Positions 44,041 through 54,580 of a DNA stretch of 64,000 bases are shown piece after piece. The DNA lies in the NCBI RefSeq assembly GCF_019279795.1, contig NC_056733.1, positions 1,119,017,907 through 1,119,081,906 of the forward strand, given 5' to 3'. Position 1 is the first letter of the stretch. Each line of letters begins with the position of its first letter. The translations under genes and the position numbers were made by a program. Under the pieces are notes generated by a model that did not search any database, had not been told where the DNA came from, and saw only the letters and a program-made list of their open reading frames with translations. Origin of the DNA: Protopterus annectens. Its lineage: Eukaryota; Chordata; Ceratodontiformes; Protopteridae.

Positions 44041-45041
44041 TTTTTGAAAATGGATGCCCCAAAGGCTGAAAATGGTGAAAATAACAACAACAAGGGTAGA
44101 TCATAGCAGTTGAGCACTAGCCTTTATTTACTTACTTAGAGATTCCCACTGTAGCTGTTTCCTATAGTCAGGTAAGAGCCTGAGCTGTCAAGAGCATGTC
44201 AGGGAGGTGCGGGGAGGTGCTGGGTGGGCCGGGATGAGAGGTGCTGAGCAAAGTCTCCTGCTGGGGAGTGAGAGATGGGGCCTGGGAAGATGGAAGTGGG
44301 GGAGGGTAAGAGTGGCACCAACCTGCCAAGGCCTGGACCTGCCTGCCAAAGCAGGTGAGGCCATTCTTAAGGAGCAGGAAGAGGCATTCTTAGGAAGCTG
44401 GTCTAGCCAGAAAGTTCCTCCCAGTTATAAGTACCATAGCTGCTGCCCTCACAGACCACACAAGGAAAAACAAGACCAGATAGGAGGTGGTGTGGTGAGG
44501 CCCAGCATGTGGAAGCTGGGATCAGAAGCTTAAAGAAGCTTGGGAGGATGCTGAAGTGTTTACATGTTCAGATGATTGATCTTGGAGGGAGGAGGGAGGC
44601 TTGCAACCATGGGTGGTCAGTTCAGAGGGAGAAGAAGATCCAGTGGTTTTCAGAGGGTTCAAAAATCACCAGGGGAGTGTGCTCCTGCAGAAAAGGGACC
44701 AGGGCAGAGCGTAAGCAGAAAAGAAAAGTGAAGTCTAATCATAGTGGGAAGAAAATTCACTGTATAGCCAGAGAAACAGATTCAGTCTAAGACACCAGTC
44801 CCTAGCCAGCAAAATGGACAGAGCTACAGATGGCGCCCCCAAAATTGCAGGTTGCAGCTAGGAGCCAGCATGCAGCAGGCATATATGTCAGTGCAGCACC
44901 ACAGTGGAAGGGCCAATTCAGGGAATGGCTCTCAAGACAGGAATGAATGGGGTAAGGTATACTCAACGTTAACCAACCCTCTCAAGCAGCAACTAGCATT
45001 TGGCATCAAATAAACAGTAATGCTACCTATGGGATTAGGGG
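44041..45041 (+). other. 3' internal region of LTR element, no gene recognised
   Basis: GC-richer than the surroundings. The frames 44207-44533 and 44509-44790 are open but show no RNase H, env or other motif. The end holds the likely polypurine tract before the 3' LTR. Confidence 0.45.
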
Positions 45042-45974
45042 AGATATGATAAGGCTGCCAGCCTAGCCAGATAGAAATTTGCAATTAATTCTGTCATTTG
45101 TAAATTATAAATAAGTGTGTAATACTTGTTCTCTTTGTTATGTTGAATTACTAAAAAAATGTAACCACATTGCACTCTGCTGGAGATAAGCTGATAAAGT
45201 CAGCATTTGTTAATTGTTTGATCTCAAAGACTCAGAGCCAATATGTTTGGATGAGACCAGCGTTAATTGCCTAATGTATAATGTATTTGTATTTTGATTG
45301 GGCTGCTTTCCTGACCTGGTGCAAGATGTGAAAACCTGCTAAGAACTTATGTTTCTGTTTAGAAGAGAAGTGGGAACAAATTGTTAGTCATTTGGTAGCT
45401 GAGAGAGAGAGAGACAATCAGAGCATTTTGCATTTGTCTTCAGAACATCCAACATCACCAGCACTGCTTTGCTCTATATGTAAGTTTATTTTAGAACTGT
45501 GTTTGCTCTTAGATATAGCTAGGAAGATTAGACTAGTTGTTTTTCTGTATTGGTGTCAGAACTATTCTACTGTATTATTTAAGCATTTTCTTGTGATCTC
45601 TGAAATCTTGACTAGCACTGTGTAGTAAGAAGTATTGTCTTGTGTTTTTATTATTTACTATTAAATATTTTTAAACCTTTCAACTGTGGCTGTTTTACGT
45701 AGAGATAATTTAAGCTCTAGAGTACATTTTATGTATATAGTGATACTGGCCAAGCCACTCCAACATGCCTGGCTGTTCAGTTACACTTCCCATTTGGATA
45801 ATAATATTGCACAGTAATAATTGGACACCCTTTGATAAGGGCCTTATTAGTAGCTGATATTAGTGGTTGGTGATGGAGATTACTATCTTATAGCCTGGCA
45901 GGAAGGGGCATAGCTGGAGAACATGTGCTAGCCTTCCCCAGGAGTGTCTGTGTTTGTATATAACTCATATCTTA

Positions 45975-46017
<43 letters not shown>

Positions 46018-46314
46018 AGCTACTTGGGCAGGGACATGAAACGCTGGTTGGACAGAGAGGGTGCTGGAGGTTTTAGCTTGACCACTAGGCTGAGATCTGG
46101 ACTCTATAGCTGTGCCAGTGAGGAATCTTATTGGGGATCTGGATGGAAAGGGAGAAACCAGCCCTAGACCGACTGTGATCTCTGTGTGCTATTAAGGGAA
46201 ATCGTACTTTACTGTGTGTGTATTTGTTATCCTTCCAAATTTGGATGCCCCTCGCTGGTGTTAGTGGTGAGGACTGTGGTTCCTTGATTGCTGGGCCAGT
46301 GCACGGGCATCACA
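45042..46314 (+). repeat. 3' LTR
   Basis: About 1270 bp matching the 5' LTR. The start is near gagatatgataaggctgcca, preceded by a purine-rich ggattagggg tract that could be the polypurine tract. It has its own GT repeat (45977-46016) at the homologous place and ends gtgcacgggcatcaca. Confidence 0.9.
45977..46016 (+). repeat. GT microsatellite in 3' LTR
   Basis: Pure (GT)n of about 40 bp, counterpart of 40618-40659. Confidence 0.95.
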
Positions 46315-46319
46315 GCTAT
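46315..46319 (+). repeat. Target-site duplication of LTR element, right copy
   Basis: gctat, matching 39616-39620. Confidence 0.88.
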
Positions 46320-47835
46320 AATTTGGATCACAGAAAACCACAAAGTGTAAAGACTTCTTTTCTTTTTGTGGATAATTTAAAACTGTATAGTTTATCAGTT
46401 GAGGAACTGAAAGCACAACTGTAAGTGGTCAAACCTTTTTCAGATGATATAAGAATGTAATTTGGTCTTGATAAATGTGCAAAAGCAGCCTTTAAAGCAA
46501 GAAAGCTGCAACACCAAGAAAACATCAGCCTGGGACATGAATGTGATATAAAAGAACATGAGCAAGAGGGAGTGTATAAATATTTGGGAACAGATGGAAG
46601 ATCAACAGTAAAACATGAACAAATGCAAATAAAACTTAGTAAGGAGTATTTTAGAAGACTAAAATTAGTACTGAAAACAGCATTGACATCGAGGAACAAA
46701 GTCTAAGCTATAAACCAGTTTGTTCTTCCTTTCCTAACTTACAGTTTTGGAGTGATTGACTGGTCCCAAAGGTGTTAGATTGGTTGGACAGGAAAACAAG
46801 AAGAGTGCTTCATGCTTATCAAATGATTTATAAAAAAATCACTGTATACCAAGACTATATATTCCCTCTTCTGAAGGAGGTATGAGCCTCCTCGAAATCA
46901 GTTACATGTATAGATCTGCATAGGACTGCATGCATATATGCTGATCTAACCAGACTCAAATATAGTGAAAGTTGTAGAACATGAGAAGAATAAGTTTTAG
47001 ATTACTTCCCTGCTTAGTTTAGCAGAAGCATATCTGTGTCAAGTGGGCATGGATATCAAATCAGAAGTAGATAAAAATCAGGCAGCAACTGAATATGCCA
47101 AAAAGCAAAATAAAGAATATATGGTGAAGGATCAGATGAGAAGGCAAGAAATGTGGAAAATGTATAAATATACTTGCAAGTATAGAAAATTCTTGGAACA
47201 ACCTCATTTTGATGAGGATGTAATGCAGGAATGGTTAAGGAGAGGTGAATTTAAACCAAAAGACGAAAGGTTAATATTGGTGGCCCAAGATAGTGGACTA
47301 CGTATACTTTGGTTTACAGAGTCCATTGAACATGTGGGAGAAACAGACAGATGTTGGTTTTGCAAAACAGAATTGGAAATCGGCATAGATCGTGTTGCTG
47401 GTTGTGATATAATAATGGCAGAAAGGCTGTATACTGAAAGGCATAGTAATGTAGCAAGCTTATTGCATTGGGGATTGTGCAAACATAATATTTACGTGGC
47501 TGAAAGACACTGGAAACATGAGCCACCAAGCGTTATAGGAAATTATGAAGTTTATATCACATGGGATGACCCATTACCAAAAGTTCAGAAAGTAGATGTG
47601 AGAAAACCAGATATAATAGTCCATGAAAAGAAGACAAAGGTAGCACTGATCATTGAAATTGCTGTACCCAGTGACTACAGCGTCATGCATACAGGGAGAC
47701 AAAGTCATAAAATACCTTGATTTGGAGGCAAAAATGAGGGCATTGTGGAAGAAGGATACCCAGACAGTTCCATTAGTAGTAGGAGCAACAGGTCTTATAA
47801 AAAAGAATTTACAATCGTACTTAGATATATGACTA
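46320..47835 (+). pseudogene. REL-endonuclease LINE ORF, 3' part (RT end, zinc finger, endonuclease)
   Basis: Continues the LINE frame after the LTR element: NLDHRKPQSV, then LFVDNLKLYSLSVEELKAQL, where the catalytic VDD reads VDN. FGLDKCAKAAFKARKL, EGVYKYLGTDGRS and FVLPFLTYSFGVIDW mark the thumb region. Frame 47043-47720 (225 residues) holds a Cys/His cluster (CWFCKTELE ... ERHSNVASLLHWGLCKHN) and a restriction-like nuclease signature KPDIIVHEKKTK followed by IIEIAVPSD, a PD-(D/E)xK pattern. The last codons (LDLEAKMRALWKKD, VVGATGLIKKNL) are out of frame to about 47832. This C-terminal layout is that of R2/R4-type LINEs. Confidence 0.83.
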
Positions 47836-47848
47836 ATGGATCTAATTT

Positions 47849-48148
47849 ATAAGTTTCAAAACTTCGAACTGCAAATTGTTGAAATCATGAGATTGAAGTT
47901 TTGAAACTTTGAAATTGTAATAAAAAAATAAAAACATTTTTTTTTTACATTTTTGCAGGGGAGCAAGTGTCCGTGCACCCCACCACCCCCTGCTAAATAA
48001 ATACACCAACTCCAAGATCGCATTACAGTGAGGAAAATGGTAAATTTCCATTCCCCGCTGTACGGCGATCTCCATTCAAAACATTCAAAGTTAAACTTCA
48101 GTCTTATGGTTTCAACCATTTGCAGTTTGAAGTTTTGAAACTTTGAGC
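47849..48148. mobile_element. Small palindromic nonautonomous DNA transposon (MITE)
   Basis: About 300 bp with inverted ends of roughly 60 bp: left aagtttcaaaacttcgaact and gcaaattgttgaaatcatga, right the reverse complement of aagtttcaaaacttcaaact and gcaaatggttgaaaccataa. Each end is itself a near palindrome (aagtttcaaaactt / aagttttgaaactt). No transposase. It lies 14-17 bp after the LINE stop codon. The target duplication is unclear. Confidence 0.78.
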
Positions 48149-50925
48149 CTGTGAAGGGAATCCGTTACTGGTACATGTAACTCTGTATGAATTCCAGAAG
48201 GAGTCATTACTGGACACATTGCAGCTGCTATAAAGAGAACGTCTGGCTAACATTAAAGACTGAAACAATATTAATTTCATGAAGTTTAATCATACTTTGG
48301 CTTGGGAATGAGGTCCATTCCCATCATGGAATTAGAAACCCAAAAGACTTAAGAGAAATTAAAATGAGAACAGAATTAATGTCAGAAAAATGTCTCGGTT
48401 TTGTTAAGCATATTAATGGAGTAATCTATTCAGTTAGTGTACCACAATATTTATTAAGCTGTGGTTTAGCTGTAAGATTTCTACCCCCCAAGACAGGTGT
48501 GAAGGAAATGTTAAATACTTTGTTGGAAACTTAGGATAAAGTTACATTTCTGAGTAGGCATATTAGGATCAGATTGGACTTGACTCGATCAAAGCAAGTA
48601 TGAGTGGGATTATTCAAAATAAACATTTCTTGCAAATGTTCTAGCGTAACAGTTGTGCAAGATTGAACGTTTAAGGAAGATGATTAACTTTATTTCTGAG
48701 ATACTATTCAGGATTTCCTAACTGGATTCCATGAACTTCCAGTGGAAAAACCTGTCCAATTTCATATAATGTTCAAGAAAGTGATTCAGGATTTCCTTAC
48801 AGGAGATTGTATTGACTAGTTGAGACCTACACTGTGACTAACAGCATGAATATGTATAAGGAAGTGACTCCTAATACCAGAGCATTGGACAGTGACTGAA
48901 TTGGTACACCAACTATGGAGATTGTCACTTTGTAATCCAGACTTGATCTCTGACTTTGTTCAAGAGACTGTCATGCAAACTAATGAGTTTCATGTGCCAG
49001 AATATCAACAGCTGATGTTTGAACTGAGAAAATCACTCTGTGCTTGAAAACCACCTAAGCATCTGATCTACTGACTGGGAAGTTAATTGCATTACACAGA
49101 AACAAAAGAGCTACCTCATCCAGTTAACATTACTAGGTGGGCCTAGATTATTTCTACTAGACTGGTGTAACTTGTTTGCATGTATTCTTTTTAAAAATAA
49201 TAAAACAAGGTATATGAGCCAGGTAAAATAATAATAATAAAAAAAAAAAATTAAAAGCTTGAGCTCATATTGTAAAATGTTCCTTTAAGGAGGTAAAATA
49301 ATTTGCCATTTCATGTTTTTTTTTTTGAGTACAGATAAGTTAGAATTAGAAGTGTACCCACAAAAAAGCGTATAGTAACTTCTTAACCTACCCAAAAAAA
49401 ACCCAGGCTTTCCTTGATGAAGGCTAACGGTATGTAGATCGTACATCTTAATAAGTTTTCACTTCAAGTGACAGAGTAATGGGAAATGTAGTGCTCATGA
49501 CATGTTAACTACACACATGTTAGTCGGAACACATTGTTGATTACTCTAAGTGACAGTTTGCTTTATCATCATTAATTTTGTTAGTAAGGGGGCCAACACC
49601 CCCTTAACTACTATTCTTACCAGCCTGTAAAATCTGAAGGAGATTAGGATTTGTATGACAACCCTTCTTACTAACAGAATCAATGGTAAGAATTAATTGA
49701 CTGTCCAGGGTAACCACATGTATGCAGATTTCTTTGACATGCATCAGTCTTTGGGTACAATATCTGTATGGCAAGTTGCCATCTGATAGGAGTAATCATC
49801 ACCACTAAGTAAACAGTGAAGTACTATTTTACATTTAAATATTTGTAATCTAAAACAGAAGGTTGTGTGGTAGAATGAGCATGAACGAGATTTTCTTAAG
49901 GTGATCCTGTGCAATGGCATAAAAAGTGACATTGTGACAGTGTGTGCATTGTGCCCAGTCTTTGTTTAGTAAGGGTGTGTTTTTAAACTGTGTACCCAGA
50001 CATCTTGTGGGTTTCTTCAATGTACTTGGAAAGGACAAAGTCAGTAACAGTTACAGCTGCATAGAACACATTGATGATGCATACTTAATGACAAGCGTTA
50101 TTAATTTGTTACATATTCATAATAAAAGAGGCATTCTTTGTATAGTCCGTTTGTTTAGTTAATTAGTGTCTGTTAACCTGATAAGTGAACTGGTCCGTGG
50201 ACCCTTTTCAACTATGACCTGCGTCATAATGGCGAACAAGAGTAGAATAAAAATTTTGCAGTACAATCAGTAGTATAGCACATGGCTCCCTATTTAAATG
50301 TCAGCACTTGAATGCTGAGTGCCGGCAACCCGAAAAAAAGACCAAAAACACAGGAGAGGAGCAAATCTCGAAAATTGCTCTTCTTTTTTTTTTTAGGAGC
50401 AAGCCCCTCCCCAAACTTATAAATACCAACTCTGAGATAGCCAAGCCCAAAGAGAATATTCCGAGAAATATCATATCATACTTAGTGTATATAAATCCGT
50501 TTTTTCGTCCATTCAGTGGCCATATTTCGGGACTTGCTATAGCAGGTATCAACATTTCAGATGGTTACCATAGTACATTCTGTTATTATCAGGACATTCA
50601 GAACAGTAAAATATTGTTCAGAACCATCCAAGCAAAGATAGTGTAGAAAAGGTCATTGGAAAATTATATTCACTAGTTCTAAGAACATTTAAAAAATAGT
50701 AATATATTCAACCCTCATGAGAACAACTGGAACAGTAGAGTAACATTCAGAGCAGTGCAAGTAAAAATGTCGCACCACAGTCAATAAAACAGTACATGCA
50801 TTTGTCATCAGAAACATTAAGAGAAGCAGTATTTCTTAGACTTAGACATTCACATAGCAGTCAGTTAGCTGGAGTGTATGTAAATGTGAAATATATTTTA
50901 TAATACTTACTATAGTTAACCATAC

Positions 50926-51000
<75 letters not shown>

Positions 51001-51202
51001 GTCTGCAACAAAAGGTAGCTAAAAAAAACCTCCCTTCACCCCATCTACACCAAGAAAGCTGATAGCATCAAACATTCAGGGGCTATGTAGAATGGTATTA
51101 TGGGTTTACTGAGAGTGTTTAATTTGTGACAGCAAGATGAACTACTACTACTACTTAATACAAACAGTATAGCAGTAGCCACCATCAGTTTTATCCTGCA
51201 AA
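48149..51202. other. Gene-poor stretch with microsatellites
   Basis: No gene recognised. A 24-base region at 48370 (aattaatgtcagaaaaatgt core) also occurs at 36990 at the 5' edge of the REL-LINE. There is an A-rich tract at 49226-49252, and at 50929-50999 a compound (AT)n(TG)n repeat. The segment 50390-50460 (ttaggagcaagcccctcccc, then aaataccaactctgagat) loosely resembles the interior of the palindromic transposon at 47849. Confidence 0.45.
50929..50999 (+). repeat. Compound (AT)n(TG)n microsatellite
   Basis: About 45 bp of AT followed by about 26 bp of TG. Confidence 0.97.
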
Positions 51203-51848
51203 TGTATTTATTTATTTTGTTTGTTTATTTGTTTACCGGGTAATGTCTGACTGGGCATTGGGCCCATTTTCAGCGGCCGACCGGGGAGAAAATCTCCATA
51301 CATAAAATAGACTATGAAACAATCAAACTGAACACGTATTAATCAACAATGTACAAAGCAAGTCAGTAGAGAAATTAGTTATATAACAGTAATTAGCAAA
51401 TAATTAACAAATTTAACAAAAAATGGCACAGTGAAAAAACTGGCTGCATGAGTTAATAGTGAGAACAATGTGATACAGTAATTGCAAGACAGAGAAATGC
51501 AGTCTACATAACAGTTAAAGACAAAAACATTATGTATGTATACATTGATAGCTGAAACCAAGTGTAGAAACAAGATAGCGTCAGCAGTAAATAGTTGTAG
51601 CTGTGAGAATGAGCTAGTTTAGAGTAATGTAAGGGAGTAGTAGGTAGCTTAACCAGGAGTATGGCAGGAGCAGAGCCAGTGTTTTACTAGATGTTCCTTA
51701 AGGAGGTTTTTAAACTCATGAATGCTGGGGGTTTTAGCCATACGTTGAGGAAGAGTGTTCCACAGTTTGGCAATTTTATGGGAAAAGAGGGCTGGGCCCT
51801 GTGTGTTGTGGGCTTGGGTAATCTTTAACAGTAGTTTATTTGAGGATC

Positions 51849-52970
51849 TTAGTGCTCTAGGATTGCTGTAATTATATTGTGGGCTAGGGACAGTTGGTTA
51901 AATGTTAGAAGGTTTGGTAGTTCTAACCATTTAAGTTGGGAGAGTACAGAGCGGTGGTGGGTTCTGTAAGGGTGGCCGGTGGCAAACTTGGTGATTTTGT
52001 TGTAGCATGATTCCAGATTATTTAGCTCAGATTTACGAATGTTTGTAAATAATAGGGAGACGTAGAGGAGGGTGGAGAGTAGATGTGTGTGGGCAGTAGC
52101 TAGTCTGGTGTTGTCTGTAAGTAAGGTAAGGTTTAATTCTGTAAAGGGTGCCAAGTTTGGAGTGGACTTTTTTGATGGTCAGGGAGATGTAGGTGTCAAA
52201 CCTTAGGTTATCATCGATTGTGACACCTAGAAGTTTGGCTTGGCTGGTGGGATCTATTTTGGTTCCGTTTGTGGAAAGGATAGAAAATGGAGTCAGACAT
52301 GTTTTGGGTTTATTGAAATTGACGACAATTAATTTGTTTTTTTTGGGGTTAACTATGAGTTGATGGCTAGTGAGGCAGTTTTCTATGTCCTGGAAATTTT
52401 TTTGCATTTTTGTTTGTAGGTCCTGGGAGGTGGGGGCTGTGCAGATTAATGTAGAGTCATCGGCTTATTGGACTATGGAGGCTAGTTGGGTTGAAGAGCT
52501 GAGGTTGTTAGTAAAAATTGTAAAGAGAAGGGGGCCAAGTATGGATCCTTGGGGTACACCAATAGTGATGGGTAGAAGGGGGAACAGGGTGTTCTCCCAT
52601 TTGGTGACTTGCTGACAGTTAGAGAGATAACTATGGAACCAGGACAAAGCTGTTGTGTTGGGGCCATGGGATGATAGTTTATTTAGCAGGATTTGGTGGG
52701 AGATTGTGTCAGAGGCTTTTGACATGTCAAGGAATATGGAGGAATTTGGCCTCTCTTTATAAGATCTTGAATGGTGTTTGTGAAAGATAGCAGGGCAGTA
52801 CTGGTACTATGTTTTGGCCTAAAGCTGTGTTGTGTGGGGGAGAGGAGTTTGTGATTAAGGAGGTGGGCAAGGAGTTGGGAGTGAATGCATTTTTGGCTAG
52901 AGGGGATAGTATGGCTATGGGACGGCAGTTAGTTAGGTCCTTAGAGGGGCCACCTTTCACTTTTGCATTA
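51849..52970 (-). pseudogene. L2-like LINE RT and C-terminal region, broken
   Basis: Reverse transcriptase of the L2 type. Reading the minus strand: SKDLTNCRPIAILSPLAK (52757-52960; usual NYRPIS), IFLDMSKASDTISHQILLNK (motif A, usual LDLSKAFDTVDH, here Ala-Ser instead of Ala-Phe), LSSHGPNTTALSWFHSYLS, ITIGVPQGSILGPLLFTIF (motif B; 52465-52725), NLSSSTQLASIVQ..., then after a break LGVTIDDNLRFDTYISLTIK and VHSKLGTLYRIKPYL (52033-52407), and LKWLELPNLLTFNQLSLAH near the end. The catalytic YADD box is interrupted: the codons cggcttattgg region near 52460 shows a stop within what would be ADDST. Several frameshifts. Confidence 0.8.
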
Positions 52971-52979
52971 CTTTAAATT

Positions 52980-53330
52980 AGAGTGGAGGATATAATGTTA
53001 GCTTAAGTAGCAAAGTTGAAGGGGTAGATTAAGGATAGAAGTATTCACAGCAGTGTGTTTTGTTTGGGGGTAAGCATTATTGATTTTTATTTTATCAATA
53101 ATTTCTTTGCTGAGTGTAAGCTGGAAGCTATTTGTGGAGAAAACCTTGCTAGAAGCTGTAGGCTTTATAGATTGCATGAATTTAGGTTCTGCCAGGTGTG
53201 TAACATACAAGACTTGGCAGTATTTGGCCTTAATATCCTTATTTCCAGAGGTACAGCTAAGCCCTTTGTTTGTTGGAGTCTGTGTGGATAGTTTTCCATA
53301 CCCTCTGTCATAAAGCAAGGAGGCTTTCAT
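52980..53330 (-). pseudogene. Possible upstream coding piece of L2-like LINE
   Basis: Minus-strand frame of 110 residues (52998-53330) with a KEIIDKIKINNAYPQTKHT segment. It could be the linker before RT, where such LINEs carry weakly conserved sequence. Assigned by position only. Confidence 0.35.
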
Positions 53331-54511
53331 TCTTATTTTTCAGACTGGATGTAGTCTGTGATCTTAGGTTATAAAAGCAGGATGGCACAGTGGTTGGGTT
53401 TGAGCAATCATAGGCAAGGCTCAAGCTGTAATTCAGACAGTAAAATACTTTATGAGGATTCTGGGATGGATACCAAATGCATAACTTGCAATGGTGATTT
53501 CTTATGCTTGATTAGCCTGGAGGAAATTATAGGGTTGTGGTCACTTATTTCATTGGAAAGAATCTGTATGTTTTACATTTTGTGTAGAATGTTTGTTGGT
53601 ATGATTATCAATAGAGTTTTAAGTACTGTGGCCTTGTTCCTGCAGAAACCAGTTGGGTAAAACTGTAAGATGAAACTTGTTTTAGTAGATTTGCTTCATA
53701 GTGACTGTTCATTCCCTGTTTATGTCCCAGATATAATAAATTGATATAATAAATTACTTTGTCCAGAGCATTGTTCATTATGGCTAGAGAGGAGAAGAGA
53801 AATATGTAAAACTGCTGTGTCACTTTACTTTTTTCACTGAGGAATAGTTCAGACAGCAACCTCTTGTAGTCTATGACTGTGCTTTTGCTGCAATGCATTG
53901 TGCAGGTAACTTGAGGGAAAGGGTTCTACCAGTATGAGTTAGATCCATTACACTGCACCCCACCTCCTGCTGTCTGGGTCCTGCCCTGTTACCTCCAAAT
54001 AGATAGTATGTAATCGGACCAGTGGCTGCCTTCCAGCACGCAAGTGGCCTATTTTTTTCCTTCAGAACAAGCGTCCTTTGGCCCATTCATTCCTGAATGG
54101 AGTGAAAGATGGGTATTATAGAGTCTACAGATCCTGTGGACTATTGCAGAATCTTCCAACTAAGCAGTGTATGACTGCACAATGTGACCATGGTAGGTTC
54201 CCTGCTGTGGACAGCATAACTGTACTTCTGCAGGTGTTACCAATGCAGCAAGCCAAGCTGCCTCTGTCTGTGCTAAGGATGAGCAATCTGACATTGGTCG
54301 CTCACTTCTGTCCTCTCCTACTCTGTCCCTCAGCTCTTCTGCTGCTAGTCAAAGATGGTCCATCTGAGATTCATTTAAGACTTTATCCTGCACCATGGGG
54401 CAAGGTTACTTAGAGATGTCTTTGAACCACATCTCATTGATTGCAGTAGTACATGATTGATTTAGAGCAGTCCAGTGCAGGTAAGGGGGAAAAAACAGTG
54501 AACAGTGGTTC
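53331..54511. other. Unassigned, no gene defended
   Basis: Open frames 53358-53660 (plus), 53608-53898 (minus) and 54078-54413 (plus, 111 codons) show no known motif. The last is preceded by a pyrimidine tract and cag at 54052-54065 that could look like a splice acceptor, but nothing else supports an exon. Confidence 0.4.
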
Positions 54512-54580
54512 GTGAGTTCATAGGTGTGTATAAGGCAAACAACCACAAGGGCCTTTTTAAGCCTAGCCATGCATCCCAAG
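54512..54580 (-). mobile_element. CR1 LINE 3' tail fragment, second subtype
   Basis: tcataggtgtgtataaggca followed by accacaagggcctttttaag and cctagccatgcatcccaagt, nearly the same as 36725-36800. Confidence 0.75.

Larger units (their letters stand above)
39621..46314 (+). mobile_element. SCAN-gag Ty3/Gypsy (Gmr1-like) LTR retrotransposon
   Basis: A 6694-bp element with direct LTRs that begin TG and end CA, a 5-bp target duplication, and gag, integrase and a remnant of RT between them. It interrupts the RT of the REL-endonuclease LINE; codons for GHGY precede it and NLDHRK follow the right duplication, in frame. Integrase lies before RT, the order described for Gmr1-like Gypsy elements. Internal genes are broken, and about 0.5 kb of A/T-rich sequence separates integrase from RT. 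Confidence 0.92.
51203..53330 (-). mobile_element. L2-like LINE, 5'-truncated
   Basis: Minus-strand LINE with a TTTA-type tail at its 3' end (51203-51232), preceded by gtttaccgggtaatgtctga and tgggcccattttcagcggcc on the plus strand. RT and C-terminal coding follow to about 52970, with a possible further upstream frame to 53330. The 3' terminus is shared with the SINE at 25863 and the fragment at 63655. Confidence 0.82.

Noticed and set aside
44207..44790. Env-like gene in the LTR element
   Set aside because: Open frames but no signal peptide, transmembrane segment or cleavage motif seen.
49600..49660. Small palindrome gggggccaacaccccc as a terminator or hairpin RNA
   Set aside because: Very short, isolated, and without any transcription unit nearby.
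54066..54420. Possible host exon (111-codon frame after a pyrimidine tract and cag)
   Set aside because: No protein family recognised, hydrophobic tail looks like random frame, no partner exon or donor supported.
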